From the NCBI RefSeq assembly GCF_004365575.1, contig NZ_SOBG01000005.1:134193-198192 (forward strand): DNA of 64,000 nucleotides, in the 5' to 3' direction. Position 1 is the stretch's first letter. Each line of letters starts with the position of its first letter. Of the stretch, positions 36,300 to 45,236 are shown in pieces. The notes beneath the pieces were generated by a model that saw only the letters and a program-made list of their open reading frames with translations, was not told the DNA's origin and made no database searches. Source of the stretch: Hypnocyclicus thermotrophus (GTDB lineage Bacteria > Fusobacteriota > Fusobacteriia > Fusobacteriales > Fusobacteriaceae). The position numbers were made by a program, and so were the translations under genes.

Positions 36300-36962
36300 A
36301 TGGTATTTTTTAAAAAATTTATACCTATTTTTATTTTATTTATTATTTTTTATAATATATATTTTTTTTATAATTCAGATTATTTTTTAATTAAAGATAT
36401 TCAAATTATGGGTAAAAATGAATTATTAAAAAATGATATTATAGAGAAATTAGATATTTTAAAATCAAAAAATATATGGAAAATAGATATAGAAAAACTT
36501 AAAGAATTAATATTAAAAGATGTAAGAATAGAAAAATTAGATATTAAAAGAAAAATACCAGATAAATTAATTTTTGAAATAGAGGAAAAAAAACCTTTTA
36601 TTTATGTTGAATATAAAGGAAGAATATTAGTTAGTGATAAAAATGGAATAATTTTTTCTATATATAAAGAAATATCTAATGAAGATTTGGCTATAATAAA
36701 ATTAACTAACTTGGAAGACTTGAAAGAGTATATTAGTATATTAAATAAATTAGAGGGAAAATATTTAGAATTAATATCAGAACTTTATAAAAAAGAGAAT
36801 TACTATATCATTTATTTAAGAGATGGAATAAAAATAAAGACAGATATTGATGTAGAAAAGAAAAAATATAGTTTAGCTTTTAAGCTATATAATCATTTAA
36901 AAAATAAAAAAGAGATAGATGAGTATTTAGATATAAGATTTAAGGATTTTATTGTTAAATAG
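36300..36962 (+). CDS. ftsQ: Cell division protein FtsQ/DivIB
   Basis: A 220-residue bitopic membrane protein: a short cytoplasmic start, one transmembrane helix (about 5-25), a POTRA-like domain (FLIKDIQIMGKNELLKNDIIEKL, about 30-100, ending RKIPDKLIFEIEEKKPFIYVE) and a beta domain. FtsQ links early and late divisome proteins in the periplasm. The sequence is poorly conserved in general, but fold pattern and position before ftsA-ftsZ are convincing. It follows AGGGG and its own promoter. Confidence 0.88.
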   Translation: MVFFKKFIPIFILFIIFYNIYFFYNSDYFLIKDIQIMGKNELLKNDIIEKLDILKSKNIWKIDIEKLKELILKDVRIEKLDIKRKIPDKLIFEIEEKKPFIYVEYKGRILVSDKNGIIFSIYKEISNEDLAIIKLTNLEDLKEYISILNKLEGKYLELISELYKKENYYIIYLRDGIKIKTDIDVEKKKYSLAFKLYNHLKNKKEIDEYLDIRFKDFIVK

Positions 36963-36985
36963 GATTATTAAGGGGGAGGCAGTTA

Positions 36986-38263
36986 ATGGATAATAATATT
37001 GCCGTTGCTATAGATATAGGAACAACCAAAATATATGTAATAATTGCAAAAGTAGATAATGAAACACATACATTTCAAGTAAAAGGATACGGAGTTGCTG
37101 CGTCTAGGGGATTAAAAAGAGGGTTAATAGTTGATATAACAACACTTAGTGAAGATATAGAAAGAGCTGTAAAAAAAGCAGAATTTATGGCCGGAATTAA
37201 AATAACAAAAACTTTTGTAGGACTTTCTGGAAAACATATAAAATCTAGTGTAACAAATGTTGAACTTGAATTAGATAATGCACCAAGAGTTATAGAGGAA
37301 AAAGATTATAAAAAACTTGTAAGAAAAGCTATAAATAGATTAGTAGAAGATGGAAGACAAGTACTTCATGAGATAGTTTATAATTATAAAGTGGATAATT
37401 CTAGCGTACTTAAAAATGCAATAGGCATGCAAGGAAGTTTTTTAAAAGCAGATGTACATCTTATTACTGGTTCTGAAAAAGAGATAATTTCATTAAAAAA
37501 TGCTTTGAAAAATATTAACATAGAAATAGATGATATTATATTAGAACCTTATGCTTCAGCAAAATCAGTGCTTACACAGTCTGAAAAAGAATTTGGAACA
37601 GTAATAGTGGATATAGGTGGGGGAACAACAGATCTTGGAATATATAAAAGAGATAAATTAATTTATGCAAGTGTAATACCAATTGGTGGACAACATTTTA
37701 CAAGTGATATAGCACAGGTATTAAAAATAGATTTAGAAACAGCAGAAGAATTGAAAAAGACATTTAGTGATTTATATTTTGATCCAAAAACAGAGAAAAC
37801 TTTGCAAGTAGATAGTAAAAATTCAAATGATAAAATAGAAGTAAAATTAGATGTACTCAAAGAGATAATAGAAGCTAGAATAGATGATATAATAGAATAT
37901 ATAGAAGAGGGAATAGAATTATCAGGGTTTGGTGATTATATAACAAATGGAATTGTATTTACAGGTGGTTCGTCTAAGATAGCTGGTCTTGAAAAAAGAG
38001 CAAAACAACTTTTGAATTATAATATTAAAATAGGGGTACCTATAGAAATAGACGGATTATTAGAAAATATGAATAAACCAGAAAATGCTACAGGAATAGG
38101 ATTATTACTTTATGCTACTGAAAAAAAATATTATTACTCAAAATTACATAAAGAAAAAAAACAAGAGAAAAAAATAGAAAAAAAAGAACAAAATAAAAAT
38201 AAAATTGAAAAAGATAATAATATTAAAGAGAAGGTTAAAAAATTTTTTTCTAGCTTATTTTAG
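36986..38263 (+). CDS. ftsA: Cell division protein FtsA
   Basis: A 425-residue actin-like ATPase that tethers FtsZ to the membrane. Phosphate 1 motif AIDIGTTKIYVIIAK (about 8-22), the 1C subdomain with RGLKRGLIVDI, phosphate 2 VIVDIGGGTTDLGIYK (about 205-220) and adenosine motif GIVFTGGSSKIAGL. A lysine-rich linker precedes the C-terminal amphipathic membrane-targeting helix KEKVKKFFSSLF. SD GGGGGAGG precedes ATG. ftsZ follows after 25 bp. Confidence 0.95.
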   Translation: MDNNIAVAIDIGTTKIYVIIAKVDNETHTFQVKGYGVAASRGLKRGLIVDITTLSEDIERAVKKAEFMAGIKITKTFVGLSGKHIKSSVTNVELELDNAPRVIEEKDYKKLVRKAINRLVEDGRQVLHEIVYNYKVDNSSVLKNAIGMQGSFLKADVHLITGSEKEIISLKNALKNINIEIDDIILEPYASAKSVLTQSEKEFGTVIVDIGGGTTDLGIYKRDKLIYASVIPIGGQHFTSDIAQVLKIDLETAEELKKTFSDLYFDPKTEKTLQVDSKNSNDKIEVKLDVLKEIIEARIDDIIEYIEEGIELSGFGDYITNGIVFTGGSSKIAGLEKRAKQLLNYNIKIGVPIEIDGLLENMNKPENATGIGLLLYATEKKYYYSKLHKEKKQEKKIEKKEQNKNKIEKDNNIKEKVKKFFSSLF

Positions 38264-38288
38264 CGGAAATTAAGGAGGGTAAACAAGC

Positions 38289-39359
38289 ATGGGGATGGAA
38301 GAACATGTAAAAATAAAAGTAATTGGTGTTGGAGGAGCTGGTGGAAATGCTATAAATGATATGATAGCTAGTGGTGTATCTGGGATAGAATTTATAGCAG
38401 CAAATACAGATGTACAAGATTTAGAAAATTCTGCTGCTCAAATCAAACTCCAATTAGGAAAAACTTTAACAAAAGGATTAGGTGCGGGAGCTGATCCAGA
38501 AATAGGAAGAAAATCAGTAGAAGAAAGTAAAGAAGAAGTAAAAAAAATATTAGAAAATACAGATATGCTTTTTATTACAGCAGGAATGGGTGGAGGAACA
38601 GGGACAGGAGCAGCTCCATCAATAGCTGAAATAGCTAAAGAATTGGGTGTTTTAACTATAGGTATAGTTACTAAACCATTTAATTTTGAAGGTAAAAAAA
38701 GAATGAAAAATGCTGAAGAAGGATTAGAGAGGTTTAGAGAGTTTGTAGATACGCTTGTTATTATTCCAAATGATAAATTATTTGATTTACCAAACAAAAA
38801 AATAACTCTTAAAAATGCATTCCAAGAAGCAAATAATATATTAAAAATAGGGGTAAAAGGTGTTTCGGAGCTTATAACAAAACATGGTTATATTAATCTA
38901 GATTTTGCAGATATACGTACAATAATAAAAGGATCAGGAGTAGCTATGTTAGGATTTGGAGAAGCAAGTGGAGAAGATAGAGCAAATATTGCTACACAAA
39001 TGGCGTTATCTAATCCATTGTTAGAAAAATCTATAGAAGGAGCGCAAAGAATCTTATTAAATATAACAGGTGGAGAAGATTTTACTTTAACAGAAGCAAA
39101 TCAAATTTCAGAAGCAATTAAAGCAGCGGCGGGAACAGAGCATACAGAAGAGATGATGTTTGGTAGTGTTATAGATGAAAGTTTAGAAGATATAATAAAA
39201 GTGACTATAATGGCAACAGATTTTATAGATTTAGCTGATAAAGAAATTAGAAAAGAAAAAACATTTGAAACAAATATTAAAGTTAATAAAGATAAAAAAA
39301 CTGAAGAAGATGATGATTATTTAGAAATTCCAGCTATAATTAGAAAAAGAAATTTATAA
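38289..39359 (+). CDS. ftsZ: Cell division GTPase FtsZ
   Basis: A 356-residue tubulin homologue forming the Z ring. Motifs: VIGVGGAGGNAINDM (about 11-25), the tubulin signature GMGGGTGTGAAP (about 98-109), VTKPFNFEGKKR and NADFADIR-like NLDFADIRTII. It has a short acidic linker and the C-terminal conserved peptide EIPAIIRKR that binds FtsA. SD AGGAGGG (38273-38279) suits ATG 38289; a second ATG at 38295 is in frame. Confidence 0.96.
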   Translation: MGMEEHVKIKVIGVGGAGGNAINDMIASGVSGIEFIAANTDVQDLENSAAQIKLQLGKTLTKGLGAGADPEIGRKSVEESKEEVKKILENTDMLFITAGMGGGTGTGAAPSIAEIAKELGVLTIGIVTKPFNFEGKKRMKNAEEGLERFREFVDTLVIIPNDKLFDLPNKKITLKNAFQEANNILKIGVKGVSELITKHGYINLDFADIRTIIKGSGVAMLGFGEASGEDRANIATQMALSNPLLEKSIEGAQRILLNITGGEDFTLTEANQISEAIKAAAGTEHTEEMMFGSVIDESLEDIIKVTIMATDFIDLADKEIRKEKTFETNIKVNKDKKTEEDDDYLEIPAIIRKRNL

Positions 39360-39365
39360 AAAAAG

Positions 39366-39394
39366 TTGATTTTTAAATAAAAATATGTTATTAT
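39366..39394 (+). promoter_or_regulatory. Promoter of rpsF-ssb-rpsR
   Basis: TTGATT (39366-39371), 17-bp spacer, TATTAT (39389-39394) with a TG two bases ahead (extended -10). Confidence 0.6.
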
Positions 39395-39400
39395 AAATAG

Positions 39401-39442
39401 CCCTGTTTAGTAAAAAACTAGACAATATCCAGAGGGAGGAGG
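39401..39442 (+). promoter_or_regulatory. Leader hairpin before rpsF, possible S6:S18 autoregulatory site
   Basis: A stem GTTTAGT / ACTAGAC (39405-39411 with 39417-39423) can be extended by CCCT (39401-39404) pairing with AGGG (39433-39436), which would mask part of the SD GGAGGAGG. S6:S18 leaders that repress this operon are known in many bacteria; the match here is structural and tentative. Confidence 0.4.
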
Positions 39443-39449
39443 AAGATTA

Positions 39450-39737
39450 ATGATAAGAAATTACGAAATAATGTACATTATTAATCCAGTAACTACAGAA
39501 GAGCAAAAAGCAGAAGTTATAGAGAAAGTAAATGCTATCTTAGCTGCTGCAAAAGCTGAAGATGTAAAAGTTGAAAAATGGGGAGAAAGAAAATTAGCTT
39601 ACCCTATCGACAAAAAAGAAACTGGGTTTTATGTATTAACTACTTTTAAAATTGAAGGAACAGAATTAAAAGAAGTAGAAACTAAATTAAACATAACTGA
39701 AAACTTAATGAGATATATCGTAGTAAAAAAAGACTAA
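39450..39737 (+). CDS. rpsF: 30S ribosomal protein S6
   Basis: A 95-residue primary ribosomal protein that binds 16S rRNA together with S18. MIRNYEIMYIINPVTTEEQK, EKWGERKLAYPIDKKETGFYVL and a final LMRYIVVKKD are standard. SD GGAGGAGG precedes ATG. The order rpsF-ssb-rpsR is conserved in bacteria. Confidence 0.97.
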   Translation: MIRNYEIMYIINPVTTEEQKAEVIEKVNAILAAAKAEDVKVEKWGERKLAYPIDKKETGFYVLTTFKIEGTELKEVETKLNITENLMRYIVVKKD

Positions 39738-39764
39738 TTATAGATATTTTTGGGGAGGGGTTTT

Positions 39765-40169
39765 ATGTCAATGAATTTAGTTGTATTAACAGGTAGATTA
39801 GCTAGAGATCCAGAGCTGAAATATGGACAAAGTGGTACAGCTTATTGTAGATTCACTTTAGCAGTTAACAGGGTAGCTAAAGATGAAGCGGATTTTATAG
39901 GATGTACAGCATTTGGAAAAACTGCAGAACTTATTGGTGAATACTTAAGAAAAGGTAGTATGACAGGAGTTCAAGGTAGATTACAAACTAGTTCATATGA
40001 AACAAATGGTGAAAAAAGATATAGAACAGATGTTATCGTTGATAGGATTGAGTTTTTAGAATCTAAAGCAAGCTTATCTACAACAGGAAACATAACAAAT
40101 ACGTCTAAATCCCCAGAACCAGTACAAAATTCGCATGAAGAAGAAGATGATGACGAATTTCCATTTTAA
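39765..40169 (+). CDS. ssb: Single-stranded DNA-binding protein
   Basis: A 134-residue SSB with an OB fold (MNLVVLTGRLARDPELKYG, CRFTLAVNR, DFIGCTAFGKTAELIGEYLRKGSM, GRLQTSSYE). A short flexible linker leads to the acidic tip EEDDDEFPF that recruits replication and repair partners. ATG 39765 follows GGGGAGGGG (39752-39760), which excludes the in-frame TTG at 39750. It is flanked by rpsF and rpsR. Confidence 0.97.
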   Translation: MSMNLVVLTGRLARDPELKYGQSGTAYCRFTLAVNRVAKDEADFIGCTAFGKTAELIGEYLRKGSMTGVQGRLQTSSYETNGEKRYRTDVIVDRIEFLESKASLSTTGNITNTSKSPEPVQNSHEEEDDDEFPF

Positions 40170-40187
40170 TTTTTGGAGGTGAAGATA

Positions 40188-40415
40188 ATGGATATCAAAA
40201 GAAGAAGAAGAAGAAGATCAAGATTAAAAGTAACTGCAAAAGATATTGATTATAAAAATGTAGATTTATTAAAAAAATTTATGTCTGATAAAGGTAAAAT
40301 TAATCCAGCTAGAGTAACAGGAGCAGATGCTAAATTACAAAGAAAAATAGCTAGAGCTATTAAAAGAGCAAGAAATATAGCGTTATTACCTTATACTAAT
40401 ACAGTAAGTAAATAA
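40188..40415 (+). CDS. rpsR: 30S ribosomal protein S18
   Basis: A 75-residue ribosomal protein with an arginine-rich start ([20 protein letters not shown]), [18 protein letters not shown] and [19 protein letters not shown] 40188 is preceded by GGAGGTGA, so the in-frame ATG-less extension from 40173 is rejected. Last gene of the rpsF operon, before a terminator. Confidence 0.97.
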   Translation: MDIKRRRRRRSRLKVTAKDIDYKNVDLLKKFMSDKGKINPARVTGADAKLQRKIARAIKRARNIALLPYTNTVSK

Positions 40416-40426
40416 TTAAATTTATT

Positions 40427-40458
40427 AAAGCTAATGAGTTTTTCATTAGCTTTTTTTT
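40427..40458 (+). terminator. Terminator after rpsR
   Basis: A perfect 11-bp stem AAAGCTAATGA / TCATTAGCTTT with loop GTTTT, then T-run. Confidence 0.92.
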
Positions 40459-40508
40459 ATTTGAAATGATATAATTTTATAAAAAATCAAAAAATTTTAG
40501 GAGGAAAA

Positions 40509-41531
40509 ATGTTAAAAAAAGAAAGATTATTTGAAATATTAGAAAATTTTTTAACTAAAAGTATTGCTGTAATAGGAGATATGATGATAGATGAATATAT
40601 AATAGGAAATGTAGATAGAATATCTCCAGAAGCTCCAGTACCAGTAGTAAATGTAAATAATGAAAAATATGTACTTGGAGGAGCAGCTAATGTAGTAAAT
40701 AATTTATCTGTATTAGGTGTAAATGTATTAGCATATGGAATAGTAGGAAATGATTTAAATGCAAATAAGTTACTTTATAAATTCAAAGAAAAAAATGTAA
40801 ATACAGAAGGTATAATAATTGATAGAGAAAGACCTACAATAATAAAACAAAGAATTTTAGCAGGGAATCAACAACTTTTAAGAATAGATAGAGAGAAAAA
40901 ATATCCTATTTCTAATGAAATAGAAAATAAAATTATAAATAATTTAAATAAAAATATAGAAAAAATAGATGCTATTATTTTATCTGATTATGATAAAGGC
41001 GTTCTTACAGAAAATTTAGCTAAAAATATAATTAAAATAGCTAAAGAAAATAATAAAATAATAATTATAGATCCTAAACCTAAAAATGTTTTGAACTATA
41101 TAGGTGCAACTTCTATGACTCCAAATTTAAAAGAAGCATGTGAATGTATAGGAAAAAATATAACTGAAAATGAAAATGAAATAATACAAATAGGAAAAGA
41201 AATAAGAGAAAAATTAGAGCTAGATCATTTACTTATGACTAGAAGTGAAAAAGGTATGAGTATATTTATGAAAAATAGTGTAGAAAATATACCAACGTTT
41301 GCAAAAGAAGTATATGATGTAACAGGAGCAGGAGATACAGTAATCTCATTATATACATTGGCGCTTTCGTGTGGAGCAAGCTATGAAGAATCAGCTAAAA
41401 TAGCAAATACAGGAGCAGGAGTAGTAGTTGGTAGAGTAGGAACATCAGTTGTAACAAAAGAAGAAATAATTGAATTTTATGAAGAAATATATGATAAACA
41501 TAATTTAAAAATAGAAGAAAAAAAATATTAA
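40509..41531 (+). CDS. rfaE1: D-glycero-beta-D-manno-heptose-7-phosphate kinase (RfaE1 type)
   Basis: A 340-residue PfkB-family sugar kinase making heptose-1,7-bisphosphate for the LPS inner core. N-terminal VIGDMMIDEYIIGNVDRISPEAPVPVV and GGAANVVNNLSVLG are typical of RfaE domain I. The C-terminal ATP/anion-hole motif is DVTGAGDTVISLY. The nucleotidyltransferase domain II of fused HldE is absent, so a separate partner gene must exist elsewhere. The gene implies a heptose-containing lipopolysaccharide and hence a Gram-negative envelope. SD AGGAGG precedes ATG; ispF follows after 15 bp. Confidence 0.9.
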   Translation: MLKKERLFEILENFLTKSIAVIGDMMIDEYIIGNVDRISPEAPVPVVNVNNEKYVLGGAANVVNNLSVLGVNVLAYGIVGNDLNANKLLYKFKEKNVNTEGIIIDRERPTIIKQRILAGNQQLLRIDREKKYPISNEIENKIINNLNKNIEKIDAIILSDYDKGVLTENLAKNIIKIAKENNKIIIIDPKPKNVLNYIGATSMTPNLKEACECIGKNITENENEIIQIGKEIREKLELDHLLMTRSEKGMSIFMKNSVENIPTFAKEVYDVTGAGDTVISLYTLALSCGASYEESAKIANTGAGVVVGRVGTSVVTKEEIIEFYEEIYDKHNLKIEEKKY

Positions 41532-41546
41532 AGAAAGGATAAAAAT

Positions 41547-42032
41547 ATGTATAGAATAGGTAATGGATATGATGTTCATAAACTAGTAGAAAATAGAAAA
41601 CTAATATTAGGTGGAGTAGAAATACCTTATGAATATGGATTACTAGGGCATTCTGATGCAGATGTTCTTATTCATGCTGTTATGGATGCGTTATTAGGAG
41701 CACTTGCACTAGGTGATATAGGACAGCATTTCCCTGATACTGATGAAAAATATAAGGGAATATCAAGTATAGAATTATTAAAACATGTGAATAAATTAAT
41801 AGTATCTAAAGGATATGAGATAGTCAACATTGACTCTATTATAGTCATGCAAAAGCCTAAATTAAAAGGTTATTTATTTGAAATGAGAGAAAATATATCA
41901 AAAGTAGTTGATATAGAAATAGAGAATATAAATATAAAAGCAACTACAGAAGAAAAATTAGGATTTACAGGAAATGGAAATGGGGTTAAATCTTATGCGG
42001 TTGTAATGTTAAAAAAAAGTAATAAATTTTAA
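41547..42032 (+). CDS. ispF: 2-C-methyl-D-erythritol 2,4-cyclodiphosphate synthase
   Basis: A 161-residue trimeric zinc enzyme of the MEP pathway. Motifs: [11 protein letters not shown] with metal ligands Asp and His, [32 protein letters not shown] and [24 protein letters not shown] precedes ATG. It complements ispE at 14.3 kb. Confidence 0.96.
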   Translation: MYRIGNGYDVHKLVENRKLILGGVEIPYEYGLLGHSDADVLIHAVMDALLGALALGDIGQHFPDTDEKYKGISSIELLKHVNKLIVSKGYEIVNIDSIIVMQKPKLKGYLFEMRENISKVVDIEIENINIKATTEEKLGFTGNGNGVKSYAVVMLKKSNKF

Positions 42033-42081
42033 TTAAAAAAATTTGATAATTAAAAAAAATAGAGGTAAACTTGTATTAGAG

Positions 42082-42110
42082 TTTTAAAATTTCAAAATAA
42101 ATGATATAAT
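42082..42110 (+). promoter_or_regulatory. Candidate promoter of pth
   Basis: TTTTAA (42082-42087), 17-bp spacer, TATAAT (42105-42110). Confidence 0.5.
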
Positions 42111-42139
42111 TTCTTAAAATAATATTTGGAGGTTATATC

Positions 42140-42709
42140 ATGAAATTAATAGTAGGACTTGGTAATCCAGGTAAAAAATATGAAAAAACTAGACATAATA
42201 TAGGATTTAATGTTATTGATAATTTAGCAAAAGATTTAGGTGTGGAGAATTTTAGAGAAAAATTCCAAGGTCTTATTGCAGATACGACTTTTAGGTCAGA
42301 AAAAGTTTTATTACTTAAGCCACAAACGTATATGAATCTTAGTGGAAATTCATTAATTGAAGTTGTGAATTTTTATAAACTAGATATAGAAAATGATATT
42401 ATTGTAATATATGATGATATGGATTTAAAATTGGGTGAGCTAAGAATTAAAGCAAAAGGAAGTGCAGGAGGCCATAATGGAATAAAATCTATAATAAGTC
42501 ATATAGGAGATAAATTTATTAGAGTAAAATGTGGAATAGGAAAACCTAAAGAAAAAGGAGAAGTTATAAATTTTGTATTAGACAATTTTGCTAAAGCAGA
42601 AATAGAAGAGGTAGATACTTTAATTGAAAATGCGAAAAATGCCACAAAAGATATTTTAATTTCAAAATCTTTAGATAGAGTAATGCAAAAGTATAATAGA
42701 AAAAAATAA
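42140..42709 (+). CDS. pth: Peptidyl-tRNA hydrolase
   Basis: A 189-residue enzyme that frees tRNA from dropped-off peptidyl-tRNA. Motifs: VGLGNPGKKYEKTRHNIGFNV with the catalytic His, KPQTYMNLSGNS, YDDMDLKLGELRIKAKGSAGGHNGIKSI and RVKCGIGKP. SD GGAGG precedes ATG. Closed by a long hairpin terminator. Confidence 0.97.
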   Translation: MKLIVGLGNPGKKYEKTRHNIGFNVIDNLAKDLGVENFREKFQGLIADTTFRSEKVLLLKPQTYMNLSGNSLIEVVNFYKLDIENDIIVIYDDMDLKLGELRIKAKGSAGGHNGIKSIISHIGDKFIRVKCGIGKPKEKGEVINFVLDNFAKAEIEEVDTLIENAKNATKDILISKSLDRVMQKYNRKK

Positions 42710-42732
42710 CAAATATTATTGATTTTAAGAGT

Positions 42733-42799
42733 AAAAAAACTTTTTAAGCCTAAAAAAACCTTTAAAAATAAAAAGGAATTGGTTTAAGAAGTTTTTTTT
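42733..42799 (+). terminator. Long hairpin terminator after pth
   Basis: An 18-bp stem (42733-42750 with 42781-42798, two G-U pairs) is capped by an inner CCTTT/AAAGG hairpin and ends in eight T. It is larger than the other terminators in the window. Confidence 0.75.
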
Positions 42800-42809
42800 C
42801 GATATTAAA

Positions 42810-42960
42810 CCATACTTTACAAAGTGAATTTTTAATCAAAGTAAATTTTGAAAAAACAAATAATAAAAACATACAAAATAAAAAAATAACTTACTTTACA
42901 AAATTTTTAAAAACAGTTATTATATAAAGTGAATGTTAATTATAATTTAACAAAGGAGTT
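42810..42960 (+). promoter_or_regulatory. rnf control region: promoter, repeats and dyad
   Basis: TTTACA (42895-42900), 17-bp spacer, TATTAT (42918-42923). CTTTACAAA occurs at about 42823 and 42893, and AAAGTGAAT at about 42830 and 42926. A dyad TGTTAA-N7-TTAACA (42934-42952) lies just downstream of the -10. The dyad resembles Rex half sites, but the gap is longer than the usual four bases. Confidence 0.5.
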
Positions 42961-42967
42961 GAATTAA

Positions 42968-44278
42968 ATGAAATTATTTAGTTTTAAAGGTGGTATACAT
43001 CCGCCTGAAAACAAAGATTTAACAGAAAATTTAAAGATTGAAGATTTTAAAATTCCAAAAGAAATATGTATACCTCTTCTTCAACATATAGGAGTAGTAC
43101 TAGAGCCTCTTGTAAAAGTGGGAGATAGGGTAAAAAAAGGTCAAAAAATAGGAGATAGTAGTGGTTTTTTATCATCACCTGTACATTCATCAGTAAGTGG
43201 AGTGGTAAAAAAAATAGAAGTTAGACCTTTTCCAGTAAGTGGTAGAGTAAATACGGTAATTATTGAGAATGATTATGAAGAAGAAATTTTTGAATATCCC
43301 AAATATAAAGAATATGAAAAATTAACAAAAGATGAATTATTAAAGATAGTAAGAGAAATGGGAATAGTAGGACAAGGTGGGGCAACATTTCCGACACATA
43401 TAAAACTTAATCCACCAAAAGATAAAAAAATAGATGTCTTATTAATAAATGGTGCAGAATGTGAGCCATATTTAAATGCTGATAATAGGCTTATGCTTGA
43501 ACAAACAGAAAAAGTAGTAAAAGGAATAGATATATTTAGACATATTTTAGGAGTGCAAAGAGTAGTAATAGGGATAGAAGAAAATAAAGAAGAAGCAATT
43601 CATAAAATGAAAGAAGAAGCTTCTAAATATGGAATGGAAATAGCAGTACTTAAAACAAAATATCCTCAAGGAGGAGAAAAACAATTAATAAAAGCTGTTT
43701 TAGATAGAGAAGTACCTTCTGGTAAATTACCATCAGAGGTAGGAGTAGTAGTACAAAATACGGCTACAGCATTATCTGTATATGAAGCAGTGATTGAAGG
43801 AAAACCAGTAATAGAAAAAGTACTTACAGTGTCAGGGCTGGGAGTAAAAACACCTAAAAATTTAAGAGTAAGAATAGGAACACAATTTAAAGAAATACTA
43901 GATTATGTAGAAATAGATAGAGAAAAAACAGAAAAACTTGTAATGGGTGGTCCAATGATGGGATTAGCTCAACATTCAGAAGAAGTTCCAGTAATAAAAG
44001 GAACATCTGGGATTTTAGCTCTTACAAAAAAAGAGATGAATCCATATAAATCAAGAGCTTGTATAACATGTGGAAAATGTGTAGATGCATGTCCGATGAA
44101 TTTATCTCCATTAATGTATGCAAAACTTGCAAGATTCCAAGAGTGGAAGGAGATGGATAAATACGATTTATTAGATTGTATAGAGTGTGGAAGCTGTTCA
44201 TTTGTATGTCCAGCAAATAGACCATTAACAGAAGGGATAAAAATAGGAAAAGCTAAATTAAGAGCTATGAAAAGATAA
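42968..44278 (+). CDS. rnfC: Rnf complex subunit RnfC
   Basis: A 436-residue peripheral subunit of the ion-translocating ferredoxin:NAD+ oxidoreductase. It has an N-terminal biotinyl-like/SLBB region (FKGGIHPPENKDLT), a GQGGATFPTHIK nucleotide/FMN loop, and two C-terminal 4Fe-4S motifs, CITCGKCVDACPMNLSP and CIECGSCSFVCPANRP. It is the likely NADH-side subunit. First gene of rnfCDGEAB, an order also used by Clostridium. SD AAGGAG precedes ATG. Confidence 0.95.
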   Translation: MKLFSFKGGIHPPENKDLTENLKIEDFKIPKEICIPLLQHIGVVLEPLVKVGDRVKKGQKIGDSSGFLSSPVHSSVSGVVKKIEVRPFPVSGRVNTVIIENDYEEEIFEYPKYKEYEKLTKDELLKIVREMGIVGQGGATFPTHIKLNPPKDKKIDVLLINGAECEPYLNADNRLMLEQTEKVVKGIDIFRHILGVQRVVIGIEENKEEAIHKMKEEASKYGMEIAVLKTKYPQGGEKQLIKAVLDREVPSGKLPSEVGVVVQNTATALSVYEAVIEGKPVIEKVLTVSGLGVKTPKNLRVRIGTQFKEILDYVEIDREKTEKLVMGGPMMGLAQHSEEVPVIKGTSGILALTKKEMNPYKSRACITCGKCVDACPMNLSPLMYAKLARFQEWKEMDKYDLLDCIECGSCSFVCPANRPLTEGIKIGKAKLRAMKR

Positions 44279-44297
44279 AAGAGAAGGCAGGTGTATT

Positions 44298-45236
44298 ATG
44301 GATAAATTATATAGAGTAGGTCAATCACCACATATTAGAACAAAAGAAACAATAGAAAGTGTAATGTATGATGTAGTAATAGCACTTTTACCAACACTTT
44401 TAGTTGCAATATATTTTTTTGGAATGAAAGCATTATATATGACATTAGTTGCTGTAATATCAGCAATGTTAGCAGAATATGTATCACTTAAATTAATGAA
44501 AAGAGAAATTACGATATTTGATGGTAGTGCCATTATTACAGGAATGCTTTTTGCTTTTATATCTCCAGTAACACTTCCATATCCATATATAATTATTGGT
44601 TCAGTTGTATCAATAGTTATAGGAAAAATGGTGTTTGGAGGACTTGGACATAATGTATTTAATCCAGCATTATTAGGAAGAGTATTTTTAATGGCATCAT
44701 GGCCAGCACTTCTTACAAGATATGTAAATGTAGATGGAAGCGCAGGTGCTACTACTTTAGATTACTTAAAAAAAGGAAAAGATTTAATGGAAGTATTTGG
44801 ACATAATGTATATTTAGATATGTTTATAGGAAAAATGGCAGGTTCCATGGGAGAAACATCTGCATTAGCTTTGCTTATTGGTGGATTATATTTAATCTAT
44901 AAAAAACATATAGACTGGAAAATGCCAGTTACAATTATTTCTGCAGTGTTTATATTAGCACTTATTTTTGGACAAAACCCATTTTATCATATACTTTCAG
45001 GAGGATTATTTATAGGTGCCTTTTTTATGGCTACAGATATGGTTACTACACCATATACAACTAGTGGAAAAATTATATTTGGACTTGGAGTTGCTTGTAT
45101 AACTATGCTTATAAGATTAAAAGGTTCATATCCAGAAGGAGTAGCATTTTCTATTCTTATAATGAATGGGGTAACTTCACTGATAAATAAATATACAAAA
45201 CCTAAAAAATTTGGTGAGGTGAAGTCAAATGAATAA
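44298..45236 (+). CDS. rnfD: Rnf complex subunit RnfD
   Basis: A 312-residue membrane subunit with about nine hydrophobic segments. Covalent FMN is expected on the Thr of the SAGATTLDYLKKG motif (about 150-162). GHNVFNPALLGRVFLMASWP and the AFFMATDMVTTPYT loop are family hallmarks shared with NqrB. Overlaps rnfG by 8 bp. Confidence 0.95.
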   Translation: MDKLYRVGQSPHIRTKETIESVMYDVVIALLPTLLVAIYFFGMKALYMTLVAVISAMLAEYVSLKLMKREITIFDGSAIITGMLFAFISPVTLPYPYIIIGSVVSIVIGKMVFGGLGHNVFNPALLGRVFLMASWPALLTRYVNVDGSAGATTLDYLKKGKDLMEVFGHNVYLDMFIGKMAGSMGETSALALLIGGLYLIYKKHIDWKMPVTIISAVFILALIFGQNPFYHILSGGLFIGAFFMATDMVTTPYTTSGKIIFGLGVACITMLIRLKGSYPEGVAFSILIMNGVTSLINKYTKPKKFGEVKSNE

